Shown: piece after piece, positions 36,101-48,305 of the stretch | Numbering within the stretch: the stretch's first letter is position 1 | Layout of the letters: the number at the start of each line of letters is the position of its first letter | Origin: Cyclina sinensis | Lineage: Eukaryota > Mollusca > Bivalvia > Venerida > Veneridae | Reading direction: 5' to 3' | NCBI GenBank assembly: GCA_012932295.1 | Contig: JAAONU010000019.1 | Span: 26,925,647-26,989,646, forward strand | Length of the DNA: 64,000 nucleotides | Translations under genes and position numbers: made by a program | The notes under the pieces: model-generated | Databases searched by the model: none | What the model was told of the DNA's origin: nothing | What the model saw: only the letters and a program-made list of their open reading frames with translations

Positions 36101-39100
36101 TTTTTGAGCTGAATTGGTGGTTTCATACCTACTACTGTATTATCGATACAAGGTCCTTTCTTAAGGTTAGTTTTGAACGGAAAGTTCCTGGCCCAATCTG
36201 TTCGCAATATTTTTCAGTGTAAATTAAAACAGAAGCGCTAGGAGTGGATCAGTGGTCCAGTGGTAAAGCGCTGGACTGATAACCAAGGGGTCGCGAGATT
36301 GATCCCCCACTCCTCCATTAACATTACTAATTATTGTCTTTCGGGTGAGACGTTAAACCGAGGTCCATTGTATCAGTGTTGTATACTGAGCATGCAAAAG
36401 AACTGTGTCTCTCTGGAATGGGATGCTTTCTGTATCTTGCACTATACCCCGCAACATAAAATAACTAATCTCTGCAGGGGGAGTCGGTCATATGGGAAAC
36501 CGGTACCGACCGACCGTCAATAATTAAACTCAAATAGATAGATAGAGAAAGCGCTGTCATAGCTACGGCCAATATCAGAGGATTAAGAACTTTAATCTGC
36601 CAATAACGAAAAGTTTAAATATTCGTTTGCTGTAACCATTTTATGTTAGTCAACAACAGCAAAAAGATAAAAAGTATTTCCCTAATATTAATTTTGGCTT
36701 GAACAAAAACGCCAATAGAAGAAAATTCCTCGCATATCTTATGTAAAATAACTACTAGCAATAGAATTTTTTAATGTTCAAGCGTACATAAATCAAAATA
36801 GCAATTGTTTCAATTGACAAGGTCTTGAACACTGATTTGGTAGACAACTATACTGTTTTCACCAAGAGTGCTTTGAGGATATCTGGCAACAAATCCTTAT
36901 ATCTAATTGTATTATCTAATATATAACACAGACGTCTACATCATCTTTATTCTAATGAGCTCATTAATGATTTACTTTATGCTCACAGGTTTCCTCCTGT
37001 TTTGGTGAGAAAACGTTTCAGAAAAGAATAGCCAAGGGTACGAAGGTATGGGTCGCTGTTTACATCAAATATGGAAACGTAAGAGTTGAATTGTTATCAA
37101 ACGGTGAGTACTTTGTCTGGTAACAACAATGCATTTGTGAAGCATGAGCGTAGCGTTTCAAAATGTATTAAATGCATAGAAATTTCATACCTATACCTCA
37201 CTCGGCTATTCAATATAAAAACCCAAAAGGCAGCGAGGGTGATAATTTTCATATCACCCCCGTTGCTAAAACATCATCACTCGTTATAAGTTTATGAATA
37301 AAGTCCTGTCTCCGAGTGGTGCTAAGACAGTCAACAGTCGGCAGAAATTCGTCATCATCACCACAACCATCATCATTATTTTCTAAAACCAATTCATTAT
37401 TTGCAACAAAAACATCTTCTATAGCAGTAACAAATAAATCAAGACCATAATCATTATCATCATCATCATAATCATCATCAAGCCAACAAACCATTTGCAA
37501 CTCTGGAAACTAAAACACTAGCAACACTAAAATCGTCAACAATATCAACTTCATCATCTTTATCATCGTCACTTTTCTGCATAAATAAAATGAATATATA
37601 GAGAATAATAGGTTAGTGTCTTAATATGAGAAAGTTTATCTGGCAAGGCGTAGGAATTTAACCTATTATTCTATTTATCCTGTCACATCTGGCATTTGTC
37701 AATAAATTACTAGGATATTGAAAACCTATCTTTAAAGTGTTTTTAAATGTCAAGGTTATCCGCCATGTAAACATATACACAAAAAATAGTTCCAAAATTT
37801 CGATATTTTTTCCTTAAATGATCATGCTATATTATAAGATCTAGATATTGAAATATTTAATTTTTATTTAAGTAGTCTCTGTTTGTAATAAAAACCATTT
37901 AATCACTTCCTTCTGATTATAAACACAAAAGTAGTCCATGACGTAGCATGTGCCGTATAAAGCAAATTTTATACGACCCCCCTTTAGGGTCAGATATGAA
38001 ATAATTGACAGGATAAAACATGACAATTAGGCTGTTTCCAAATACAACCAAACCTCGGTTTTCGCCTCATTTTTGTTCTTATTTTTCTCTTTATTCCCGG
38101 ACTTTTAAGACATTGATCCAACTTTTCTCCTCTGAAATTATCATATAATATTAACATAAACTTACACTCGCTAAAGGTTACAGCATACTTAAATGAGGTA
38201 TAGTTAAGGCGCAAATCATATTAAAATGTTGTTGTTTCTTTTTTCATTTAAATATTTTACTAACTGCTCAGTAGCAACACAGTTGACATGTGTACATATT
38301 TGAAAATAAAAAGACTTCAAAATGAAGAACAAAATGGTATACATTGAAATATAGATTTGCCTTTCAGCTGGTAAAATTGTAAGTTCCTAATTGATTTTAC
38401 TAAAATATGATGTAAAATCCATTTCAGGCATGTCCCAGGATCATCTGAAGTTTTCATCGAATAGCCATGGGCCTAATATTAATTTAAAGAACGACAATAC
38501 AAAAGCTAGCTCCATCACCATAAATCCTGCTTCGATTTGTTTCCTGTCTAGCACGCTTCAACCTGGCAGTAAATTTCGTCTCAAGTGTTCCTCAGAAAAT
38601 GAAGGAGGGCGTGAAATAAGCCGATATGAGTTGAAATTGCAAGTCTGTGAGATATGCCCTGAAATATTGAGAGAAAAATTTAAGTATTTGTTTGATGCGT
38701 CTGAGGCAAAAACAAGTGACCCGCCTCTAACTTCAGTTGAAGTATTTGAGAAAGATGAGTGTAATGGAGATATAGCTGTCTCACTCACTGCTAGTGGGTC
38801 CATTCAGTATGAAACTGCAAAAGGGAAGCAGAACACACAAGCTTTGAACTTTGGTTTGCAGAACGGTGTCTGGATTGTGCTGGCTCTTTACGGGGTAAAG
38901 GTGCGAGTGATGTCCGGGATTGCTGATGAATCATTGGCCAATATCGTTGAAGAAGATCAAACAGACAGTAGACTGATCGCTACCGGAAGTCAAGAAACCA
39001 CAGCTTCCCACAGAACGTTGAGTGAGTACAGTCTAACTTCCGAAGAAAGCATTGAACGTGATATCTACAGAAGAGATGTTAATCTTGAACAAAATGTTGA

Positions 39101-39470
39101 AAGAATGTCTCTGGATACTAACAGTGCCGCACAACTCCTTAGTGAGCAAACACCCGAACAACTTCCTACCGCAACAGACACCGGTGCGTCAGGAAATGTG
39201 GTCGAACCGAGGTTAAATGTACAAAAATATTTTCCTTTTTTAGTGCAAGAGATAGAAACGATAGAGTTCTGTGACCATCTATATGCCAAGGGCATTTTAA
39301 CATGGGGCCAAATGGAAGAGATACATGCTGTTCACAGAAATCGCGGGCCGTCTGATGCTAACAGGGAGCTACTTAAGATTATAAAGAAGAAACCAATAAG
39401 ACAATCAGATATGGAAGAAATCACACGATCAACGGGACAGTCACATTTACTCAAAAAGTTTTATCCATAG
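33195..39470 (+). CDS. NHR-NHR-CARD protein (two neuralized homology repeats plus CARD)
   Basis: Three exons, 33195-33485, 36989-37103 and 38428-39470, join in phases 0 and 1 to give 482 aa. The ATG directly follows an in-frame TGA and lies seven residues before the first domain, which supports this start. Residues about 8-134 form a neuralized homology repeat (CGENVSLSENKTVATW ... WVAVYIKYGNVRVELL). Residues about 142-298 form a second (FSSNSHGPNINLKND ... SGSIQYE ... WIVLALYGVKVRVM). A Ser/Thr/Glu-rich linker (300-397) leads to a C-terminal caspase-recruitment-type domain (398-482; KGILTWGQMEEI, NRELLKIIKKK, SHLLKKFY). Family knowledge: NHR domains bind proteins or lipids, usually in E3 ligases of the Neuralized type; CARDs form filaments or dimers in innate immune and death signalling. 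No RING is present. Adaptor function is inference. No signal or membrane segment is seen. Confidence 0.82.
35667..36131. mobile_element. Candidate MITE in intron 1 of the NHR-CARD gene
   Basis: TAGGTGTGAAACCACCAAAT (35667-35686) and the reverse complement of 36112-36131 match at 18 of 20 positions. There is no coding capacity. Flanking duplications were not resolved. Confidence 0.45.
36241..36546 (+). mobile_element. tRNA-derived SINE, full length (second copy)
   Basis: The head carries CAGTGGTCCAGTGGTAAAGC (A-box region) and GAGATTGATCCCC (B-box region), then a family-specific body (TTGTCTTTCGGGTGAGACG, GGATGCTTTCTGTATCTTGC) and a GATA-rich tail. It matches the minus-strand copy in GALNT intron 6 over about 290 bp. 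AGAAGCGCT before and AGAAAGCGCT after it look like a slightly altered target-site duplication. Confidence 0.87.
37325..37575. repeat. CAT/ATC-rich microsatellite cluster
   Basis: Repeated CATCAT and AATCATTATC runs in intron 2 of the NHR-CARD gene; the Asp-rich minus-strand open frame here is an artefact of it. Confidence 0.7.
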
Positions 39471-42184
39471 ATCACACTCCCACTAATAGGCCGAGGCAAA
39501 ATACATCTTATCAAACTTCGATTATCTATTTGACAGCCAACTTCACTTGTTTTGTTTTTTTCGAATGGCACATATTCCGTGAATGGGTTGGACGGCTCCC
39601 ACCAATTGGCCGAGGCAAAATACAACTACTTAAGACTTAGTTACATGGAAAGAGGGACTTAATTGCATGCCTGTCAAAACATTTCAACAGCAATTCAGGA
39701 ACGTTGAAATTTATTTGTTTTTTGTTCTTAGTAAAAGCAACTGTACCATATTTTAAATACAAACAGACCAGACAAAATTATAAATGCAGTGATGTTATAG
39801 ATATTTCAGTGTGTATACAAGTGTTTGTATTTTTTTATATCAATTGTTTGAATGATTTTTTTTTGTTAATTACCTTAAAGATGGTATCATTTTAAACGTT
39901 GTTAAAAGGGTGTTTTATTGACATGTTTGAGTTCTTTTCTTTGTTTTTTCTAACAATATATAGCTTGCTCTTTGAAATAAAATAAAATACAACATAGTCA
40001 TAGAGCCAAAACTGTGTTCATTTACTGGCAAGTTAGTGACATAATGACTTATATTACCTGACCATATTTTACAACCAAAATCATTTGGATTACTAGAGTT
40101 GCCTAGAAATTTTAAATTTCTTTTCTGTACATTAAACATGAAAGTAAGTTACAAAGTCAGTGACGTTAAATGTGTTCCAATTTTTACAGCTTTATCGCCA
40201 AAGACAGAAAGTAAGTCAGTAGGTCATGATCGCTTGAACTGAAAGTTGATATGTGCAAGCAAATTATGTATTAATTTAAATTTCAATGTTGTAGCTTAAA
40301 AAAACAAGGAAGTAGTTTAAGATTAAGTTCATCAAATTGAACTTGAAACTTTCATTTAGAACTGAACATAGGAACTAAGTTTCATAGACATAGTTTCAAA
40401 AAGAGAAAGTAAGTGTATTGTAGATATTTCCAGCGTTTCTATATCAGTAAATCAATGTGATACCGGGACTTTAAAACAAGTAATGCCTGTCTCAAAACAA
40501 TATCTTAAAGGGTTAGGTGGGGAAAAAAGCCTTGATAGAATTATCTACTCTTAACAGAGTTATCTACCCAGATTGTTGTAAGGAACAGTATTGTAAATCT
40601 TACAGCAATGTCTCAGACGGTTTAGTGAATAATGTTACATTGCTATTATTCAAATGGTCAAGCTAAAAATTAAAAATTGAATGAAATAATTCAGATCTAC
40701 TTGGTAATCATGTTGACCAATTTTCTAAAATTTAAAGAAAAATTAATTGGAAATAAAAAACTTTTGAAACAAAAAGTGTTGTTTGCATCACCTAATTAAT
40801 GCCGAATTTTCATTACATAAGAAATAATAATTCTTCTGTTTCTTTCTTTTCATTTGTTTCACTTAAAATCCTTACATGGTATGCAATTTTCCTTCTTTGT
40901 ATTCCTGTTTTATTTGTTCTTTCTTTTTTTCTCTCTCTCTCTTTTTCTAATTGCATCATATAAATTATATGGCACCAATTGTATGTAACTTCATTGTGTT
41001 TAGGAAGGGCCAGTATATAATGTTGGTTGAACTTTTGGCCCAACCCTTTTGCTTATTGTGTAAATATTCATGTTAATGTTCTATATGATGTAAATACCTG
41101 CAATGATTTCATAAATATCATCGCGTCTTTCTCCGGTCAAATGAAGGTCACGGCTGTTTTTTCTACAGTTTTGCAGACGCTTTTATATTTGAAAAGGAAG
41201 CCATTTATAAACGCGCATGAAGTAATAGTGTATATTATCAATAAAATGTAATCAAAGAATTTGTTTCATTGCGTAAACCTACTTGTACTGGTCAGAAGAA
41301 AAGTTTAGAGCCGGAGGGTAAATTTAGGATTGGTCGGGTCACCAGAACCTACTTATTTTTTTAGCCTTAAACTTAAATTAAATTCCTTTAGCGGAAGGAT
41401 CTATTTGTCATTTTTGAAATTAAGCTGCATCGTGTCTGAAATTCCACTACACTATTTGTTTGGTCTGACGACCCAAGCAAATAAAAATGGAGATATGTCA
41501 ATAGGTCAAGGTATAGAAGGTAAAGGTCACATGAAGGTCAAATATTTAGTAAAATAAATCAACATGAAGGTTTTAGGTCTACAAATATACTACACAGCAA
41601 ATATGTCGGGTCCAGGGTAGAGGACTCTTATTTTATTTACCTTCAATTGTCTTTGTAAATAACTATGACTCGTAGATGAAGCCAATAGGGATATATGGAA
41701 CATATTTTGATCAATCTAGGTAGAGGTCCACTAGACACTGGTACAAACCATACAAGCATTCGTTTCATTCTTGTCACACCGAGCTAACATCTTGAACAAA
41801 GCTACTGCGTGGATGTTATCGCTTTGATGAACCGCATGCCCTCACGATTTCATTTTGATGATAATGATTTTAGCTATCGTTATATTAACAAGAGGGTAAC
41901 ATACTAAATGATAACGCCTCAAACTGGTAAGTAACTTTATTCACGGTATTTTTAAGTTAATCCGCATGTTATGTATTAAAAGACATAAATCATATCCTCA
42001 TAAGTGTTAATACTAGTTTTCTGAAAATAAGCTATCAAAGTCGCCTATTTTTTTAATCTTTGAACATTCAACACGATGCAGTCTCTTTTTCTAACTGTAT
42101 CCACAATAATTTACTGACAAAGTATCAAGTTACAGAAGATTCATCGTAAAAATACCTAGTACGTACATTACATATTCTTTGCAG
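39471..42184. other. 3' flank and intergenic DNA before aldolase 2
   Basis: No gene is seen. Two copies of GGCCGAGGCAAAATACA (39489 and 39609, within longer similar stretches beginning CTCCCAC) form a 120-bp direct repeat in the probable 3' UTR of the NHR-CARD gene. A short CT run lies near 40930. The second aldolase's 5' non-coding exon should lie within this region. Confidence 0.45.
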
Positions 42185-42189
42185 GAACT

Positions 42190-45100
42190 ATGTCTAGGCT
42201 ACCGTCATATCTTACAACAGAGCAAGAGGATGAGTTAAGGAAGGTCGCACAGGCCATGGTTTCCCCAGGCAAAGGACTTCTTGCTGCTGATGAACCACCG
42301 CGTAAGTTATGTTTTCTAACGTGATTTCACAGGATTGTGTTTTATAATTTCATTATGTAGTTGTCCGTGTGATGAGGTCACTAAAATATCATGTACCATG
42401 TGTTCGATAGATGTTGACAGAAACAAAGAGGAAGACTCGAAAAATTGAATACGTATTAAACGACCAAGAAGCAAGTTTGCACCAACATATATTTTTATGA
42501 CAATCCGAACGTAGGCCAATGGACTACAAGCTGACGAATGTAGGATCGTTTGTTTTGAGGAATTGTTAAGTCTCTCTGCCAATTTCTAGAGACTATGTTA
42601 TTCTAAATGTACTGCATGTCTTATGAGTCTACGAGACATATTGTAGCTACTAACTTGCATTTTAACTAATTTTCAAATTTCGTTTTGCTCCAGACGCCAT
42701 GGCCCAGCGGTTTGCGTGTATTAATGTTGAGAGCACGGAGGAGAATCGACGTAGGTACAGAGAGATGTTGTTTACTTCAGACAAAGTCATTGCTGAGAGC
42801 ATCAGTGCCGTCATACTGCACCACGAGACATTGTACCAGAAAACATCAGACGGTGTCCCGTTCGTAAAGGTTTCGTGTAATTGTTGCAAGAATAACATTT
42901 AGGAACATTTTAAATTCATTTTCGTTAATAAATACCTCGCAATCAGACATTTTGTTTATCAACGCCAGTTTTACAAATTAGGCGTCTTACAAATTAATGT
43001 TAACAAACAGACGTGTAATGACTGCCATCCCTCACTGGAAATTAGAAGACTCTCGAACTTAAATAAGATTTCTGATCAATAGAAATGAAGTTTTGAGATT
43101 TATCTTGTTTTAGCTTATTTCCGATAAACAAAGAAATAGGTCTTTCTTGGAGTTTTAAAAGTTTTTTTTACTGTAATGTTTTAATATTTACATTTTCAGA
43201 TACTAACAGACAAAAACATTATACCAGGTATAACAGTAGACAGGGGCATGGTTGTTCTTGCAGGAACAGATAATGAAACAACAACACGAGGTAGATTACT
43301 CTTCATCTCTAATTTTCGTTCTATCAAAAGATGCGTATTATTTACGTTATTAGTTTTCCCGCCATTAACAACCCTTTAACTCTCATAGTACAAGATTGTC
43401 TGGGTAGTAAATATCGAAAAATAATTGTTTTGAGCTGCATTTTTCCTGAAATGGGCTTTGTGAGGTCACGTATATGAATAATCCAATCGATTTTTACAAG
43501 TCACTTTTTTATATTCAACAATAATAATTTCAAATTACTATCGAGTGTGCCCACTTCTGCAGTGTGAATGCTGCACCATTTTTTCGATCGCTTAGTCTAG
43601 ATTTTATGTACATATTATTTAAGGTCTGGATGGTCTTGCGGAAAGATGCGCTCAGTACAAGAAAGATGGCGCCCAATTTGCAAAATGGAGATGTGCGTTG
43701 AAAATTGGTCAAAACACGCCATCCTACCAAGCTTTGATAGAAAATACGAACGTGCTTGCGAGATACGCCAGTATCTGTCAACAGGTAATGTTTCAAAATT
43801 TAATCTGTCCTAACAGTTTTAAACATATTAAATTTAGGAGGTCTTGCATAAATTGTTTGACACCTCAACTTTACTTGCTGGGTTGTTCCTTTTCTAGGCA
43901 GTTCAATGGAAAACAGTGATAGATTTGCTGGATTTGAAATACCGGTTTTAATCTTTTTTTCTTTTTTTGTAACACTTTCATCTAAAAATGTAATGCGTGT
44001 CCTGTGGGAGTAAGGCATTACATTTAAGCATCCGAAATATTATATGAACACTAAATGCATTAGTCTGAACATGAAAGTTTATACCACTATCAAATTTGAA
44101 GTTCGTAAGTTGCGAGGATTCTGTCTTCTTTGTAGAATGGACTGGTACCTATTGTTGAACCAGAAGTATTGTTCGAGGGCGAACACGATTTATATATTGC
44201 ACAGAAAGTGACAGAGCAGGTAACTTATTTTCCTTGATACTTCATTATATTTACTGCATACTTATAATCCTATTTCAGCATACTTAATACACTCATCCCT
44301 CTTTCGCTACCACATCATCAAAGAATTATCTTTTTGTTTTCACATTGGAAATTGTATTGTTTGTTGTATACTTTGAATTCTACTGGTTCAGACTTGTCGG
44401 AGGAAGCTTCAAGCTCTAAGACTTTAAGCTTGTCTTAATACTTCGACAAATTCTATTTTCTAAAACAAACTACCTCAGAAATTAGTGTTTGCGTCCATTC
44501 ATTTCAAAGCTTCTTTTCACACTGCCACAAGTTTTACCTTCAAAACATATCAAAGCGGCTGAAAACGCTGTTCCTTGTGTGTAAATTATGCCTTTGTCAT
44601 TCCTGCAGGTGTTGGCTTTCCAGTATAAGGCTCTAAGCGATCATCACGTATTTCTAGAAGGAACAGTACTCAAGCCAAATATGGTGACCTCTGGGAAAAA
44701 TTGTCAGAATAAATCTACACCCGAACAGAATGCCAGGGCCACTGTTCAAGCATTTAGCAGGACAGTCCCAGCAGCAATGCCAGGTACGTTGCGATATTTC
44801 TTGGCAAAAATTCCAAAATGCTCAAAGGTTGCTTTTCTGGAAAAGTACAGTTTGGTTCTTTGCAAAAATAAAGAGAGATTCTTCAGAAAATTGCTAAACT
44901 TAATCTTGATAAAACCACTTTGTAACAGAACACTTGTTACGAGAGTTCAAACTCAGACAGACGGTTTTGTTTTGATCAATGTTTTTTGCTGAGCGGAAGT
45001 ACGAGTAGCGAGACAGAATCAGAAATTAATGACTGTATCAGAACGACAGGTTTTAATTCTATTTTTAACTGCTGGTCAAAATTGATATGGACTACACATT

Positions 45101-46230
45101 AACGTCAAAATGTTTCAGGGGCAGTATTCTTGTCCGGGGGACAGTCTGAGGAAGAGGCTACGCTTAACTTAAATGCTATTAACCAGTTTAAGGGGCCTAA
45201 ACCCTGGGCTCTCTCTTTCTGTTTTGGACGAGCCCTTCAATCAAGTGTGATCAAATGTTGGAACGGAAGTGACGAGAATATTGAGGCAGCTCAAAAGGTG
45301 TTTCTTGCAAGAGCAAAGGTAAGCTGCCAAATGTAGGCAAGACTTAAAATCTTTATTTTGTTTGATGAAACAAATCCTGTTATAAAATAGTCTTTTTTAA
45401 CCTCGATTTTTGATAAGTCTACTAAATGTTCGTTCATGTCATAAGTGAAGTCGTTATGGTCCCACTTTGTCGTTGGAATATAGTTTTGCTCTTGTCCGTC
45501 CCAAAATCGTATGTCGATCTCAACACACCTTTTTTAGGGTAGGTGGATAACTTAGGTTTGTAGATGATCATACAGGAAGAAATTTTTTCTATATTTTATC
45601 TTTTTATGTAAGAGATATAATGAAAATATTGTTAATCGAACTTCCTTTTGTTTTGATTTGCTGCATACTTTTCAAGATGAATAGCCTGGGTGTGTAGATG
45701 TTCACTGAAGATTTTTTTTCTTGCGCCTAGTATTTTCTAGAATTATGCCCATTAATGTATATTTCACGAGTGGCGTAGTGAAATATTGTGCGTGGAACTC
45801 TTCATCCGTAGTTATACTATTTGTTTCAAATTGTCAAAGATGAACAACATTCACGTGTAGATGGTAATACAGGAAAAAATCAAATGTAAAAAATGTTAAG
45901 CTGCAGATTCATTTATGTAGTTACTTTATACCAGCATATGCGTATAGAGGTCTGTACAGCTTCTTTATATCAGTTTTTGGACGATTTCCTTTTAACAGTT
46001 AGAGGTTCAAAACACTGTTGCGCAGATGGTAGAGCAATAAATTATTACTTCATCCTTTTTAAACTTCAGTTATTACCCTTTGTTTCTTATGTGTTCTTGT
46101 AAACAAACCAAAGGGTGGGCATCCGTTTTTTATAAACTTGGCTTATGCTGTTACTAACTTCGTTGTAACATATTTTGATATTTTTCAGGCTAACAGCTTG
46201 GCTACACAAGGGAAGTATACAAGTGAATAG
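42190..46230 (+). CDS. Divergent class I aldolase paralogue lacking the C-terminal tail
   Basis: Eight exons: 42190-42301, 42694-42869, 43200-43290, 43624-43784, 44136-44219, 44609-44783, 45119-45318, 46189-46230; 1041 nt, 346 aa. Exons 1-7 have exactly the lengths and phases of the upstream aldolase, so this is a tandem duplicate. Kept: catalytic Asp34, FAKWRC lysine, IVEPEVL glutamate, Schiff-base lysine in [18 protein letters not shown] and FGRALQ. Changed: ADESTG..GKR reads ADEPPHAMAQR, replacing the lysine equivalent to rabbit Lys41 by Gln; GIKVDKG reads GITVDRG, replacing the Lys107 equivalent by Thr. The last exon stops at KYTSE, removing the flexible tail and terminal tyrosine needed for normal fructose-bisphosphate turnover in the family. 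Frame and splice sites are intact. Probably functionally altered rather than dead; this is inference. AATAAA candidates at about 46242 and 46285. Confidence 0.92.
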
Positions 46231-48305
46231 ACATGATGGAAAAATAAATTGTGACATCATTGAATGTTAATGATACAAATATGTAAATAAAAGTTTATAT
46301 AATGTGGAGAGTTATGGCTATCGTTCTAGCTTGAATTCTTACAACTCGGGGAAAGAACTAAGGGCAGTTTAGTCCTTTCATTTTCCAGACTTCTTTCTAA
46401 GAACATATGCCAAAATTAATCCATGATATTCTGCACATGTAATGTCAGCTCATTTTCTATTTAATGAAGACCATCTGATAAACAAGAGGGACATGATGGT
46501 CCTAAATCGCTCACCTGAGTCTCATTGCTCAAGTAACAAGTATGATTATTGGTCGTTATGGGTGTTCGTTGTTCGCAAGTTTTTATTAAGTTTGCAAAAA
46601 AAATTTGAAGACTGTAATGGTACTCAGATTTTTGAGCAAAAATAGTTTTACTCTACAGGTCCTTTGACCTATGGACTCTAAAAACAAGGTGAACCTGTAG
46701 GGGACTATTATCATGTTTTAATTAACAAAGTGATCTTCAGATTCATTCTTGTGAAATTTTGTACCTTGTGTTGGTTATATAGTAGTTCGAGGCATTTACC
46801 CATTCATGATGCTATAGACTATGATGGAAAAACTCCCATTTTTTTTACAATCACGAAATGTTGAGTTGGATGACAATACCTCTGTAGATAGGTATTGGTA
46901 GACATAATACACACAGTTAAATTCAAATTCTTAGTCAATGACCATCTATGGATGAGCTACTTTAAAATATTTATATTGCCTCACTAACCATGAAGCTTTT
47001 CTGTCTATAAAATACATGTAATGAGAAAAAAAGCCTTCACACTATTTCTTATTTAATACACAATTTGTTCTGGTAATTCCATCAACATACAATGAAAATA
47101 TATAAATCAAAATGCAATAAAGCTGCCTCTATAGATTTGTCTCTCTTTAAATCCCATGTTTTAAACAGATTTTGCTGTGACAAGAAAAACATCACATTTT
47201 CTTGCCACTGTCCAAACAATTCTAAGTGGTTATTTCCCATGTTCTCAACAACTTCAATGTAATGAAAACAGGACAAAATTTAGCAGCTGCCCTACAGAAA
47301 ACCTGATATTACAATATTCAACTTCAACTTTAAGCCACCTGTGTGTTAAACAGATGCAATAAAACTTCCTGACATTTAAAAAGTCCCTAATTAAGACAGG
47401 AAGTCAAAATGGAACAAAATACTAACCGAGATTAAGGCTACCCCAACTGTACCAACTTTTATCAGTCGATGGAACAAGTTTTATGGATTTTAAATGTTCA
47501 CAATAAATGTTTAAGTATGATCTTTAGTAACAATAAATGTTTAAGTAAGATCTTAAGTAAAAGTCTTGTTAACTTTGTTTTTATCTTTGACAATTTTAAT
47601 GTTCCCAACATGCACCTGTCTAGTATAGTCAGTACTGACTTTTGGCAGTAATAAGTTGACAATTCACAATTCAAGTGAAATTTCATGCATTCCCTCGATT
47701 TCACACAACATTTAAATGAATGACACTTCATTCATCAATGACAGAAACCATAATCTAAGGCAGATCTAAATCATAATTACATGAATAAAATATAAATAAA
47801 ACATTGTTTAACTACCAGTTTCAACACACAATGCCCTTTTAAAAGAACTACACATTCTTCTCTCCTGGCATATAAAAGCTAAGAATCCCTCACTATTCAT
47901 ACATAAAAATAATTATTTACAAAAGATCAATGGTATTTACAATGACACCATTCAAAATATTTCACATTTAACATTAGTGCATACCAAACTGTCACACTTA
48001 ATGATTCTATAACTATTTGTTTTCTTAATCTAGTTCTTCAATAATCTGTCCATAATTCCACACAATATTTCACCTCCTTCCAATTTAATCCCTGATGACT
48101 TGTACATATCAGTGAATCTTTCCCTTTATCAGATTTCTCTTTTCTCAGTCTTAGCAATTTACTGAGGATCTCAAAAATCCATCAATATCCCACTACATTT
48201 TACACAAGTCTCTACATTGTTCATGGTGCAGTCTTTCATTTTAAAGAGTAAAAGCTATCATCACAGTGCAAGAGGGACTTTCGTTAAAAATAAAACTGTT
48301 CTGTA
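46231..48305. other. Convergent 3' flanks of aldolase 2 (+) and CHTOP (-)
   Basis: No coding exon is seen. The right portion (about 46.9-48.3 kb) is A- and C-rich on the plus strand, consistent with a minus-strand 3' UTR for CHTOP. A repeat head lies at 46479 (listed). Confidence 0.4.
46479..46520 (+). repeat. Head of the dispersed repeat also found at 7109
   Basis: ACAAGAGGGACATGATGGTC then CTAAATCGCTCACCTGAGTC corresponds to the head at 7107-7147 with a few substitutions. The sequence that follows does not contain the 145-bp unit, so this is a different or truncated member of the family. Confidence 0.65.

Noticed and set aside
37249..37500. Asp-rich minus-strand open frame
   Set aside because: It derives from the CAT/ATC microsatellite in an intron of the NHR-CARD gene.
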